In this document: in pieces, positions 1 through 5,472 of the stretch
Layout: each line of letters opens with the position of its first letter
How positions within the stretch are numbered: position 1 is the stretch's first letter
Notes under the pieces: generated by a model
The model's input: only the letters and a program-made list of their open reading frames with translations
Told to the model about the DNA's origin: nothing
Databases searched by the model: none
Translations under genes and position numbers: made by a program
Assembly (NCBI GenBank): GCA_009920225.1
Contig: RGAJ01000146.1
Location: 1 to 5,472 of the forward strand
Direction: 5' to 3'
DNA length: 5,472 nucleotides
Origin: Paracoccaceae bacterium
GTDB lineage: Bacteria; Pseudomonadota; Alphaproteobacteria; Rhodobacterales; Rhodobacteraceae

Positions 1-38
1 GCTTCTGGCTTGGATTGTTTTAGATAGTCAATTGCCAT
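1..38 (-). CDS. Start of a downstream operon gene, cut by the window edge; possibly histidinol-dehydrogenase-like
   Basis: Only 12 codons plus two bases are visible, reading MAIDYLKQSKPE and continuing out of the window. The ATG (38-36) begins one base after the stop of the preceding SnoaL-like gene. A good ribosome binding site, GAGGT at 48-44, sits five bases upstream inside the end of that gene, so this is very likely a real start and a further member of the same operon. An overlapping ATG at 43-41 is rejected because it reaches a stop after seven codons. The pattern M-A-I-[DE]-Y-L-K resembles, from memory, the N-terminus of histidinol-dehydrogenase-family enzymes that oxidise small polyols or sulfonated diols in roseobacters. 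Twelve residues cannot establish that. The gene's existence is fairly secure, its product is not. Confidence 0.55.
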   Translation of the reverse strand, partial: MAIDYLKQSKPE

Positions 39-39
39 G

Positions 40-576
40 TCATACCTCATTGTTTGGACGCGGTGGCGTTTTTTCCCCGCGATCAAATGCTTCCCATCCC
101 TGTGCATTGAAAACGTCATGCCCAAGCTGGGCCAACACATGGGGAAAATCCACCATTACCCAGTTGTCTGTGATCTTGTCGCCTTCAACCTTCCAAAAAT
201 CCATATATCGGATTTCGATCCGTTTACCAGTGGGCGCAATACCCATGAATTCGCCTGAATGCGTGGCCTCTTGCCGTCCAAAGGCGGCCGCCCATTCCCC
301 CATGAACAGGCGCGCTTCGTCAACACAAACCTTGTCGGAAAACGCCGCTTGAAAGGGGCGTTGCCAATTGTCTTGGAATTCTTGCAAGCCATGTTTGGTG
401 CCACAACCAAAGTTTCCCATCCACCGGAACCCTTCGGCAAAGAACTGGCCGATATCGTCGATCCGATGATCGTTGAGACCATCCACCATACCCTCGATCA
501 CGGCGCGGGTCTTTTGCGTTTTGCTCATATCGGTGTCGCGCGATAAAACGGCTTGCTGTGGTCTTGAACCCTTCAT
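40..576 (-). CDS. SnoaL/NTF2-like fold protein (ester cyclase / polyketide cyclase-like)
   Basis: The product has 178 residues and looks like a small cytoplasmic cone-shaped alpha+beta barrel of the SnoaL/NTF2 superfamily. There is no signal peptide or membrane segment. An N-terminal helical part (about residues 20-50) is followed by F-R-W-M-G at 50-54 and by the family-typical C-terminal half: G-E-F-M-G-I-A-P-T-G-K at 108-118, then R-Y-M-D-F-W-K-V-E-G-D-K-I-T-D-N-W (123-139) and D-F-P-H (143-146). Family members include polyketide cyclases, isomerases, dehydratases and non-catalytic binding proteins, so the reaction cannot be named. The start ATG (576-574) overlaps the stop of the upstream permease in an ATGA arrangement, which suggests translational coupling. 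An internal Met at residue 17 (528-526, MSKTQKT) is where the conserved domain seems to begin and is an alternative start, but it has no clear Shine-Dalgarno sequence. It is last of the visible complete operon genes. A related protein is encoded divergently at 5039. Fold assignment is confident, function unknown. Confidence 0.85.
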   Translation of the reverse strand: MKGSRPQQAVLSRDTDMSKTQKTRAVIEGMVDGLNDHRIDDIGQFFAEGFRWMGNFGCGTKHGLQEFQDNWQRPFQAAFSDKVCVDEARLFMGEWAAAFGRQEATHSGEFMGIAPTGKRIEIRYMDFWKVEGDKITDNWVMVDFPHVLAQLGHDVFNAQGWEAFDRGEKTPPRPNNEV

Positions 577-1454
577 CCTTTGACTGCCCCCGCTGTCAGC
601 CCGCTGACGATTTGACGTTGAAAGACCATGACCAACACGAACAAAGGTGCGGTTGCCGACACCACGGCGGCCACGGCAAACATGATGTTGCCCTCGGTAT
701 AGGTCGTGCCCAAAAAGGCCGCAATTTGGGGAACCATGGTGCGGTTTCCTTCGCTCAATAACATCGATGTGACCGCGAAATCATTATAGGCCAACAGAAA
801 ACTGAACAGTCCCGTTGTGATGACACCTGGCCACATCACGGGAATGATGACATGACGGAAGGCTTGGAATTGGGTACAACCGTCGACCTTGGCGCTTTCG
901 TCCAACTCTTTCGGGATATTTTGGAAAAAGCTGTGCAGCATCCATAGGGTAAAGGGTTGGTTGATGGCGACCAGCACAATGATTGTGGTGGGCAAAATCC
1001 CCCACAGGTTCCATTCAAAAAACGGCAACATATATCCCGCAACCAATGTGATTGGCGGCATTGCGCGAAAAATAAGCGCCGCAATCAGCAACCAAAATGT
1101 ATATTGATAGCCAGACCGTGAAAGCGCATATCCCCCCAAGGTCCCAAAGGTCAGCGATGTACACACGACAAAGAAACACACGATAAATGTATTGATCACA
1201 TTGCGCATGAATTCTTCTTCAACCCAAGCACCATGATACCCCGCGCCTGTAAACGCGGAACCATAGGTTTCTTGGGTGCGTGGCCCCGTAAGCGCGTTGG
1301 TCCAATCCGCGATCGAAAAGAAATCCAGTTCGACCTTGAACGACCCCCAAAATGTCCAGACAAAGGGAAACGCCGCCATCAGGACCCATGTTACGACAAA
1401 CAGGCTGGCCACAATTCGCAGGGCAATCGGCATCTTGTTCGCACGAGAAGACAT
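573..1454 (-). CDS. CUT1-family sugar ABC transporter permease, MalG/UgpE type
   Basis: This 293-residue inner-membrane protein is the second permease of a carbohydrate ABC importer. It has an N-terminal membrane helix (about 11-35), a periplasmic segment (about 40-85), and a core of further hydrophobic segments (about 87-110, 118-142, 150-170, 208-230 and 257-280). The cytoplasmic EAA-type loop that docks on the ATPase is visible as E-S-A-K-V-D-G (186-192) followed by I-I-P (203-205). The C-terminus, Q-R-Q-I-V-S-G-L-T-A-G-A-V-K-G, is close to the usual ending of MalG-type subunits, so the gene is intact. Its ATG shares one base with the stop codon of the preceding permease (TAATG), and an AAGGGA ribosome binding site lies inside that gene's end, so the two permeases are probably co-translated. 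It pairs with the MalF-type permease upstream to form the channel. The substrate is not identifiable. Confidence 0.95.
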   Translation of the reverse strand: MSSRANKMPIALRIVASLFVVTWVLMAAFPFVWTFWGSFKVELDFFSIADWTNALTGPRTQETYGSAFTGAGYHGAWVEEEFMRNVINTFIVCFFVVCTSLTFGTLGGYALSRSGYQYTFWLLIAALIFRAMPPITLVAGYMLPFFEWNLWGILPTTIIVLVAINQPFTLWMLHSFFQNIPKELDESAKVDGCTQFQAFRHVIIPVMWPGVITTGLFSFLLAYNDFAVTSMLLSEGNRTMVPQIAAFLGTTYTEGNIMFAVAAVVSATAPLFVLVMVFQRQIVSGLTAGAVKG

Positions 1455-2479
1455 TAGACTTTTCCCTTATAATCGCGCCATGTGCGCACCAAGACGGGGG
1501 ACAAAAGAAGCGCTACGCCAAGGATCGTAATCACCGAAGTCGCAGCGGCAGAAGACAGTTGTCGCGTTTCCCCGCCAAGGTCGTTGAAAATTGCCCAGCT
1601 GAGCGACGTCGCATGCGCCGACGCATTGAACCCAACAATCGGTTCAAAGACGCGGAAATTGTCCATCAACTGGATTAGTGCAACAAATGTCACAAGCGGC
1701 ATCAAATGCGGAATAATGACATAGCGCAGACGTTGCAGGCGTGAGGCACCATCAATCTGCGCCGCCTCGATTTGGTCCATGGGCAGGGTCTGTAACCCCG
1801 CATAAAAGATGACAAAGGCAAAAGGTGCCGCGTGCCACACGCCATAAATCATCAAACTGATCCACATCAATCCTGTTGACGCCTTAAGCGATAATGACGG
1901 GTCCCCCGCCATCCATTGCAACGCGGTCCCAATAATCCCGCGGCTGTCGATCATCCAAAACAGCACCAAAGCCCCAATCAACGGGGTAATCACAAACGGC
2001 AAGAGAGAGAAAAAGATCACAATCCCCTTTAACCGCGCATTCACCGTATTCACCGCCAGCGCGATCAAAAGACCCATCACAATGACCAAAGGTGTCACGA
2101 CAAAGACGAACACAATGGTAAATCCCATCGCACGATAAAAAGGAAGGTTATTCAATTGCTTTAGAAACTCACCAAAGCTGTCGCTTGAGTGCCACGCCTG
2201 AGCGACCTCGGAAAACGCCAAATGTCCGCGATCTGTATAGATGTCAAATCCGACAAAGCGCCCCATCGGGCTTTGTTCGCGCAACGCGGCGGTGGCCTCT
2301 TGGTCGATAGTGGTTTCTTGGGCGCAGCTGAACGGGGTACATGTTTCCACAGTGACCAAGACCGCTTCGTGCGGGGTGAACAGCGATTGCGTGACCACCG
2401 ACACGATGGGCATGGCAATAAACAAAAGCATCGCCAACCCAGTCGGAAGAAAGAACCAAAAGAATGTGCGGTGTTTCAT
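1454..2479 (-). CDS. CUT1-family sugar ABC transporter permease, MalF/UgpA type, with enlarged periplasmic loop
   Basis: This 341-residue inner-membrane protein is the first permease of the importer. A first membrane helix (about 7-31) is followed by a long hydrophilic periplasmic stretch (about 33-113). The conserved transporter core comes next, with hydrophobic segments near 117-146, 151-175, 202-227, 259-275 and 309-331. The ATPase-docking EAA loop is clear: E-A-A-Q-I-D-G (238-244) followed by I-I-P (255-257). The periplasmic stretch is longer than in many UgpA-type subunits of about 290-310 residues, and holds the cysteine pair C-T-P-F-S-C (47-52), which could form a disulfide. Start ATG 2479-2477 has only a weak upstream purine run (AGAAG). 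It lies 70 bp after the binding-protein gene, with a hairpin in between, and overlaps the next permease by one base. The assignment to CUT1 is firm, the ligand is not known. Confidence 0.95.
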   Translation of the reverse strand: MKHRTFFWFFLPTGLAMLLFIAMPIVSVVTQSLFTPHEAVLVTVETCTPFSCAQETTIDQEATAALREQSPMGRFVGFDIYTDRGHLAFSEVAQAWHSSDSFGEFLKQLNNLPFYRAMGFTIVFVFVVTPLVIVMGLLIALAVNTVNARLKGIVIFFSLLPFVITPLIGALVLFWMIDSRGIIGTALQWMAGDPSLSLKASTGLMWISLMIYGVWHAAPFAFVIFYAGLQTLPMDQIEAAQIDGASRLQRLRYVIIPHLMPLVTFVALIQLMDNFRVFEPIVGFNASAHATSLSWAIFNDLGGETRQLSSAAATSVITILGVALLLSPVLVRTWRDYKGKV

Positions 2480-2508
2480 TATCTGTGTCTTCTATGCGGT
2501 CATCATGG

Positions 2509-2539
2509 AAAAATGGTGGGGAACCTGATGCCCCCCACC
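2509..2539 (-). terminator. Intergenic hairpin with T-run: attenuator or mRNA 3'-end stabiliser after the binding-protein gene
   Basis: Read on the minus strand, GGTGGGG (2539-2533) pairs perfectly with CCCCACC (2521-2515) around an 11-base loop, and after one A there follow five T's (2513-2509). The 7-bp GC-rich stem plus short T-run resembles a weak intrinsic terminator. It sits between the stop of the solute-binding protein gene and the first permease, the same place as the well-known malE-malF intergenic structure, where such elements raise the level of binding protein over membrane subunits. Partial termination or protection from 3' exonuclease are both possible; the stem and T-run are short, so full termination is unlikely. 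Confidence 0.55.
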
Positions 2540-2549
2540 CTTGGCTTCG

Positions 2550-3776
2550 TTATAGAAAGCCTTTTTCTTTGGCGGCTGCGATATAGGCTGCTTCGGCGTC
2601 TTTCAACGCTTGTTCTGCGCTTTCGTCGCCTTTCATAAAGTCGACCAATTCATTGCCAAGCGCAGTGTGCATCAGCCCCATGTAAGGCAACATCGGATAT
2701 GGAATCGTGTTCATGCCAGCGGCCGCAAAGACGCCTTTGGCTGCATCGGTGGGCTGATAGCCATCAATCAACCAAACGGCTTGGGTACGAATTTCCTCGT
2801 TTGCCATCATCGCTGGGGAAATGCCGTTCATCATCGCGATAAATGTTGCTTCGGCTTCTTCGTCGCTGATGTTTTTCGCGACGGTCCAACCATCCCACCA
2901 CAATGTCGATGCTGGGATTGATCCACCGCCAACGGTCATCGGACCATCAATGGCAAAACCATCCACGACCTCTTGGGCAACGCCATCTGCGCTCACCAAT
3001 GTCGCCGCACGTGAGCCCCACATGTTCATCAAAGCAACATTGCCCGCACGGAATTCGGCGTTAGTCGCGTTTGAATCATGCGTCAGGAAATCAGGGTTCA
3101 TGTAGTCCGACAGCGCTTTCATCATCTCAAGCGTTTTAATGCCGGCTTCTGTGTTGATGTTGGGTTCTGCCGATCCGGGTTTGAAATGTGATCCGCCCAT
3201 GCCAAGGTACATGTTCACGAATTCTTCGGCCAAGTTCCAACCCGCCGCATATGCGCCACCCACCGGATTTTCCATGATGCCTTGTTCACGGATCATCTTG
3301 GCTGCGGCCAACATATCTTCGTAGGTTTTGGGAGGTTGTACGCCAATCTTTTCCAACACATCCGCGCGGTACACCAAATGCTGTGCGTTTGCCATAAACG
3401 CCACGGCCATGATTTTACCGTCGATGGTGATCAATTGATTTTTCTTCAAACCTTGACCGTGCTTGGCAACAAGATCATCCAAGGGGCGAATAACATCTTC
3501 GTTCATCAAGGCCACGATGGACGAGTTCGCAATAATCGCGGATGTATATTCGGCTGGATTACCCTGCATACCGGGCAGGTTGATTTTTTGGTGATCGGCG
3601 GTCAGGTTTGTTTTGACCTCGGCACCGGTGCAGGCTTGGGCACCTGCGCCAACGCTTTGGATCGCGGGGAATTCGTTGCCAACAATCGATACGCGTGCGC
3701 TGATTTCACACGCTAATGCGGATGTGGACATAAGGGCCGCCATAGCACCGGCGATTGCAAATTTTTTAAGAAACAT
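2550..3776 (-). CDS. CUT1-family periplasmic sugar/solute-binding protein of ABC importer
   Basis: The 408-residue product is an extracytoplasmic solute-binding protein (family 1, sugar type) that would capture the ligand in the periplasm and deliver it to the two permeases encoded downstream. The start is set at the ATG 3776-3774 because it is preceded by GGAG seven bases upstream and begins a clean signal peptide: M-F-L-K-K, a hydrophobic stretch to residue 19, and A-L-A at 20-22, suggesting signal peptidase I cleavage before Cys23. The residues before Cys23 do not match a lipobox well, so a lipoprotein is unlikely. Cys23 and Cys49 are the only early cysteines of the mature protein and might form a disulfide. 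The aromatic W-W-D-G-W (293-297) and M-N-M-W-G (250-254) segments sit where CUT1 binding proteins line the sugar pocket. An in-frame extension to 3827 is possible but would bury the signal peptide. It lies second, after the ATPase gene. The ligand is unknown. Confidence 0.93.
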   Translation of the reverse strand: MFLKKFAIAGAMAALMSTSALACEISARVSIVGNEFPAIQSVGAGAQACTGAEVKTNLTADHQKINLPGMQGNPAEYTSAIIANSSIVALMNEDVIRPLDDLVAKHGQGLKKNQLITIDGKIMAVAFMANAQHLVYRADVLEKIGVQPPKTYEDMLAAAKMIREQGIMENPVGGAYAAGWNLAEEFVNMYLGMGGSHFKPGSAEPNINTEAGIKTLEMMKALSDYMNPDFLTHDSNATNAEFRAGNVALMNMWGSRAATLVSADGVAQEVVDGFAIDGPMTVGGGSIPASTLWWDGWTVAKNISDEEAEATFIAMMNGISPAMMANEEIRTQAVWLIDGYQPTDAAKGVFAAAGMNTIPYPMLPYMGLMHTALGNELVDFMKGDESAEQALKDAEAAYIAAAKEKGFL

Positions 3777-3799
3777 CTTGTCTCTCCCTGTCTGTTGGT

Positions 3800-3822
3800 G
3801 GTCCGTCGTGCACGTCCGGACC
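3800..3822 (-). other. Possible mRNA hairpin in the leader of the binding-protein gene
   Basis: In the 78-bp gap between the ATPase and the binding-protein gene, GGTCCG on the minus strand (3822-3817) can pair with CGGACC (3805-3800) around an 11-base loop that itself contains the palindrome CGTGCACG. No T-run follows, so it is not a terminator. It ends about 20 bases upstream of the GGAG ribosome binding site and could be an mRNA processing or 5'-stabilising element. Six base pairs can arise by chance. Confidence 0.3.
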
Positions 3823-3854
3823 GTCATGTGCCCTTAATTGGGCGTTTATGGGGT

Positions 3855-4907
3855 CTATGCCCCAATCCGCGCACCGCTTTGCGTATCAAAGAGGTGACAG
3901 ATTTCTGCTGGAACCGAAATTGCGATGGGATCGCCAATTTCGGCCCGAAACGATTTATCCGCCTTGACCGACACCAAGGCCCCCGCCACACGGACAGAGA
4001 TCATCGTGGCGTCGCCCAACAATTCCATCGTATAAACAGGTGATGTAATTTGCCCCGTGCCTGCGGCAGTGATGCTTGCGTCTTCGGCACGAAATCCCAA
4101 GGTCACATCGCCATCAGCCGCCGTCAGGCCCGAGATTTCGACATGCGCGGCGCGGAACGTTCCGTTTTCAACGCGCCCCTCGATCAGGTTCATCGCAGGT
4201 GATCCGATAAAGCCCGCGACAAATGTATTTGCAGGCATGTCATAAATTTCTGTCGGACTGCCGACCTGTTGAACGATACCCTTGTTCATCACCACCACGC
4301 GGTCCGCCAATGTCATCGCTTCGATCTGGTCATGGGTGACATAAATCGTGGTGACCTTTAATTCGTGGCTAAGGTTCTTGATCTGCGCACGCGTAGACAC
4401 CCGCAGCTTGGCATCCAGATTGGACAGCGGTTCATCCATCAAAAACACATTGGGTTCGCGTACAATCGCACGGGCCAAGGCCACACGTTGCCGTTGACCG
4501 CCCGACAATTCGGCAGGCTTGCGATGCAAAAAATCATCCAACTCAACCATCGCAGAGGCGCGGCGCACTTTGGCATCATGCGACGACGGATCAATGCCAC
4601 GCACCTTGAGAGGAAAGCGAATATTTTCATAGACGTTCATATTCGGATAAAGCGCATAGCTTTGAAACACCATCGCCACATCGCGGTCTTTGGGTTCCAG
4701 ATCATTGACCTTTTTCCCATCGATCAAGATATCGCCCGATGTGGCATCCTCAAGCCCTGCAATCATGCGCATCGTGGTGGTTTTGCCGCATCCAGACGGG
4801 CCCAACAACACCAGAAATTCCTGATCCGCAATCGTCAAATCGAATTCATGCACACCCACAAAACCACCCCAGCGTTTCGACACCTTGTGAAGCGTAATCT
4901 CGGCCAT
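3855..4907 (-). CDS. ABC transporter ATP-binding protein, MalK/UgpC type
   Basis: The 350-residue cytoplasmic ATPase powers the importer encoded downstream. All nucleotide-binding motifs are present and intact: Walker A G-P-S-G-C-G-K-T-T (36-44), Q-loop Gln82 in F-Q-S-Y-A-L-Y-P, signature L-S-G-G-Q-R-Q-R (134-141), Walker B V-F-L-M-D-E-P (154-160), D-loop S-N-L-D (162-165) and switch His192. After G-F-I-G-S-P-A-M-N (232-240) comes a C-terminal TOBE/OB-type regulatory domain (about 240-350), the hallmark of the MalK/UgpC group; its length is normal for that group. The start ATG is preceded by a run of five G's five bases upstream and the protein begins M-A-E-I-T-L as in relatives. It is the first gene of the minus-strand operon, 31 bp from the nearer palindromic operator. 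Having the ATPase first and the binding protein second is less usual than the binding protein leading. Only class, not substrate, can be stated. Confidence 0.96.
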   Translation of the reverse strand: MAEITLHKVSKRWGGFVGVHEFDLTIADQEFLVLLGPSGCGKTTTMRMIAGLEDATSGDILIDGKKVNDLEPKDRDVAMVFQSYALYPNMNVYENIRFPLKVRGIDPSSHDAKVRRASAMVELDDFLHRKPAELSGGQRQRVALARAIVREPNVFLMDEPLSNLDAKLRVSTRAQIKNLSHELKVTTIYVTHDQIEAMTLADRVVVMNKGIVQQVGSPTEIYDMPANTFVAGFIGSPAMNLIEGRVENGTFRAAHVEISGLTAADGDVTLGFRAEDASITAAGTGQITSPVYTMELLGDATMISVRVAGALVSVKADKSFRAEIGDPIAISVPAEICHLFDTQSGARIGA

Positions 4908-4937
4908 GAAACCCCCATTGATCGGTAGCGGCGTTTA

Positions 4938-4959
4938 TTTTTGCATACGTTTGCAAAAA
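4938..4959. promoter_or_regulatory. Putative LacI-family operator O1 (ATPase side)
   Basis: This 22-bp imperfect palindrome has the core TGCATACGTTTGCA flanked by T- and A-runs, and its axis is a central CG at 4948/4949. The TGCA half-sites around a central CG match the typical form of LacI-family operators. It lies 30 bp upstream of the ATPase start. A near-identical inverted copy is found at 4993-5014, which makes chance unlikely. The regulator is inferred; its gene is not in the window. Confidence 0.75.
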
Positions 4960-4988
4960 CACTAGACTTAGCTTTCGATTCTTGGCAA
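4959..4988 (-). promoter_or_regulatory. Candidate promoter for the transporter operon
   Basis: On the minus strand TTGCCA (4988-4983) and TAGTGT (4964-4959) are separated by 18 bases, giving a moderate match to a sigma-70-type promoter facing the ATPase gene. The -10 touches operator O1, so a bound repressor would block it. The -35 lies in the near-palindrome CTTGGCAAG that also provides the plus-strand -35. The match to consensus is only fair and another position is possible. Confidence 0.3.
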
Positions 4989-5010
4989 GACTTTTTTGCA
5001 AGCGTATGCA
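4982..5010 (+). promoter_or_regulatory. Candidate promoter for the divergent SnoaL-like gene
   Basis: TTGGCA (4982-4987) and TATGCA (5005-5010) are separated by exactly 17 bases, a good sigma-70-type arrangement with one mismatch in the -35 and two in the -10. The -10 lies inside operator O2, a classical position for repression. Transcription would start near 5017 and leave a leader of about 20 bases before the ATG at 5039. Confidence 0.45.
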
Positions 5011-5014
5011 AAAA
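4993..5014. promoter_or_regulatory. Putative LacI-family operator O2 (SnoaL-like gene side)
   Basis: This 22-bp palindrome has the core TGCAAGCGTATGCA with flanking T- and A-runs, and its axis is at 5003/5004. Its sequence equals the reverse complement of O1 except at one position (G at 5002). The two centres are 55 bp apart, a little over five helical turns, so a tetrameric or paired repressor could occupy or bridge both. It lies 24 bp before the start of the divergent gene. Confidence 0.75.
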
Positions 5015-5038
5015 TGATAAACCCGTGAAAGACATCAC

Positions 5039-5472
5039 ATGACCCAACTGTCAAAAGCTAAAAAGATTGTGCGCGATTTCTATGCCGCTTTGGATGCCGC
5101 AAACGGGTTCGACGTGGCCGACGTCATACGCAAATACTGTGCGGATGACTATACGTGGCGGGGCTTTCATCCCTTTGGCGAAATGACAGATCCGGCAGCG
5201 GTCGCAGACACATTTTGGGCACCGTTGAAATCGGCGCTCCGCCCGATGCAGCGCCGCATGGATGCGTTCTTTGGCGGTCAAAACGAAATGGACGGCTTTG
5301 CATCGACATGGGTTGTGTCCATGGGCCATCTGATGGGGTTGATGGATGAACCATGGTTGGGCTTGCCCACCACGGGCAAAATCGCGATGCTGCGCTATTG
5401 CGAATTCCACCGTGTTGACGGCGATCAAATCACACAAACCGCCATGTATTTCGACATCCCGCATCTGATGAT
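5039..5472 (+). CDS. SnoaL/NTF2-like fold protein, divergently transcribed, cut by the right edge
   Basis: The reading frame is open from the ATG at 5039 to the window end, giving 144 residues with no stop. The visible part is one SnoaL/NTF2-like domain with an N-terminal helix (M-T-Q-L-S-K-A-K-K-I-V-R-D-F-Y), then Y-T-W-R-G-F-H-P-F-G (38-47), W-V-V-S-M-G-H-L-M-G (91-100), P-T-T-G-K (110-114), R-Y-C-E-F-H-R-V-D-G-D-Q-I-T (119-132) and F-D-I-P-H-L-M (138-144). The last three segments align with the other SnoaL-like protein of the window (15 of 37 positions identical), so the two are distant paralogs. No signal peptide is seen. The domain is nearly complete at the edge; from memory, relatives of this type can carry a second such domain, but this cannot be seen here. 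A weak purine run (GAAAG, 5027-5031) precedes the start. Expression is probably controlled together with the transporter through O1 and O2. Catalytic role unknown. Confidence 0.85.
   Translation, partial: MTQLSKAKKIVRDFYAALDAANGFDVADVIRKYCADDYTWRGFHPFGEMTDPAAVADTFWAPLKSALRPMQRRMDAFFGGQNEMDGFASTWVVSMGHLMGLMDEPWLGLPTTGKIAMLRYCEFHRVDGDQITQTAMYFDIPHLM

Noticed and set aside
41..43. ATG overlapping the stop of the small SnoaL-like gene as the start of the next gene
   Set aside because: That frame stops after seven codons; the ATG at 38-36 stays open to the edge and has the better-spaced GAGGT.
2189..2638. A 149-codon plus-strand frame across the gap between binding protein and permease
   Set aside because: It overlaps the permease start and the binding-protein end in antisense, and its translation is low-complexity and basic without a recognisable domain.
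3282..3716. A 144-codon plus-strand frame
   Set aside because: It is entirely antisense to the well-supported binding-protein gene, with no ribosome binding site or recognisable motif.
2550..3776. Binding protein as a lipoprotein because Cys23 follows the signal peptide
   Set aside because: The residues before the cysteine are A-L-A rather than a lipobox with Leu at -3, and the organism looks Gram-negative, where periplasmic soluble binding proteins are usual.
4365..4928. A 187-codon open frame on the plus strand
   Set aside because: It lies wholly antisense to the ATPase gene, whose motifs are all intact; its composition is that of a reverse-frame shadow and no family is recognisable.
5051..5464. 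A 137-codon open frame on the minus strand at the right edge
   Set aside because: It is antisense to the SnoaL-like gene starting at 5039, which has recognisable family motifs; the reverse translation is rich in His, Cys and Arg and shows no family pattern.

Overview
The window looks like part of an alphaproteobacterial chromosome, most likely from a marine Rhodobacteraceae (roseobacter-type) organism. This is an inference from the style of the proteins (CUT1 permeases, a UgpC/MalK-type ATPase, SnoaL/NTF2-like proteins of a kind common in that group), the tightly packed operon and roughly balanced base composition. No rRNA, tRNA, CRISPR or mobile element is visible.

Layout: a divergent control region of about 130 bp (4908-5038) separates two transcription units. 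To the left, on the minus strand, lies a compact operon read in the order ATPase (4907-3855), periplasmic solute-binding protein (3776-2550), two inner-membrane permeases (2479-1454 and 1454-573), a small SnoaL/NTF2-fold protein (576-40), and the first 12 codons of a further gene that runs off the left edge (38-1). To the right, on the plus strand, a second SnoaL/NTF2-fold protein starts at 5039 and runs off the right edge. There is no gene-free stretch longer than about 130 bp.

Function: the four transporter genes make a complete ABC importer of the carbohydrate uptake CUT1 class. The substrate cannot be read from the sequence. Both SnoaL/NTF2-like proteins, one at each end of the transporter block, share a recognisable motif (15 of 37 aligned positions identical), so they are probably related enzymes or binding proteins acting on the imported compound or a product of it. 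The few residues of the leftmost gene resemble the N-terminus of histidinol-dehydrogenase-like NAD enzymes, which would fit a catabolic operon, but that reading is weak.

Regulation: the divergent region holds two near-identical 22-bp palindromes in inverted orientation, centred 55 bp apart, with the TGCA-N2-CG-N2-TGCA form typical of LacI-family operators. A plausible plus-strand promoter has its -10 inside one of them. A local LacI-type repressor controlling both units is inferred; no regulator gene is inside the window. A GC-rich hairpin followed by five T's lies between the binding-protein gene and the first permease and probably adjusts their relative expression.
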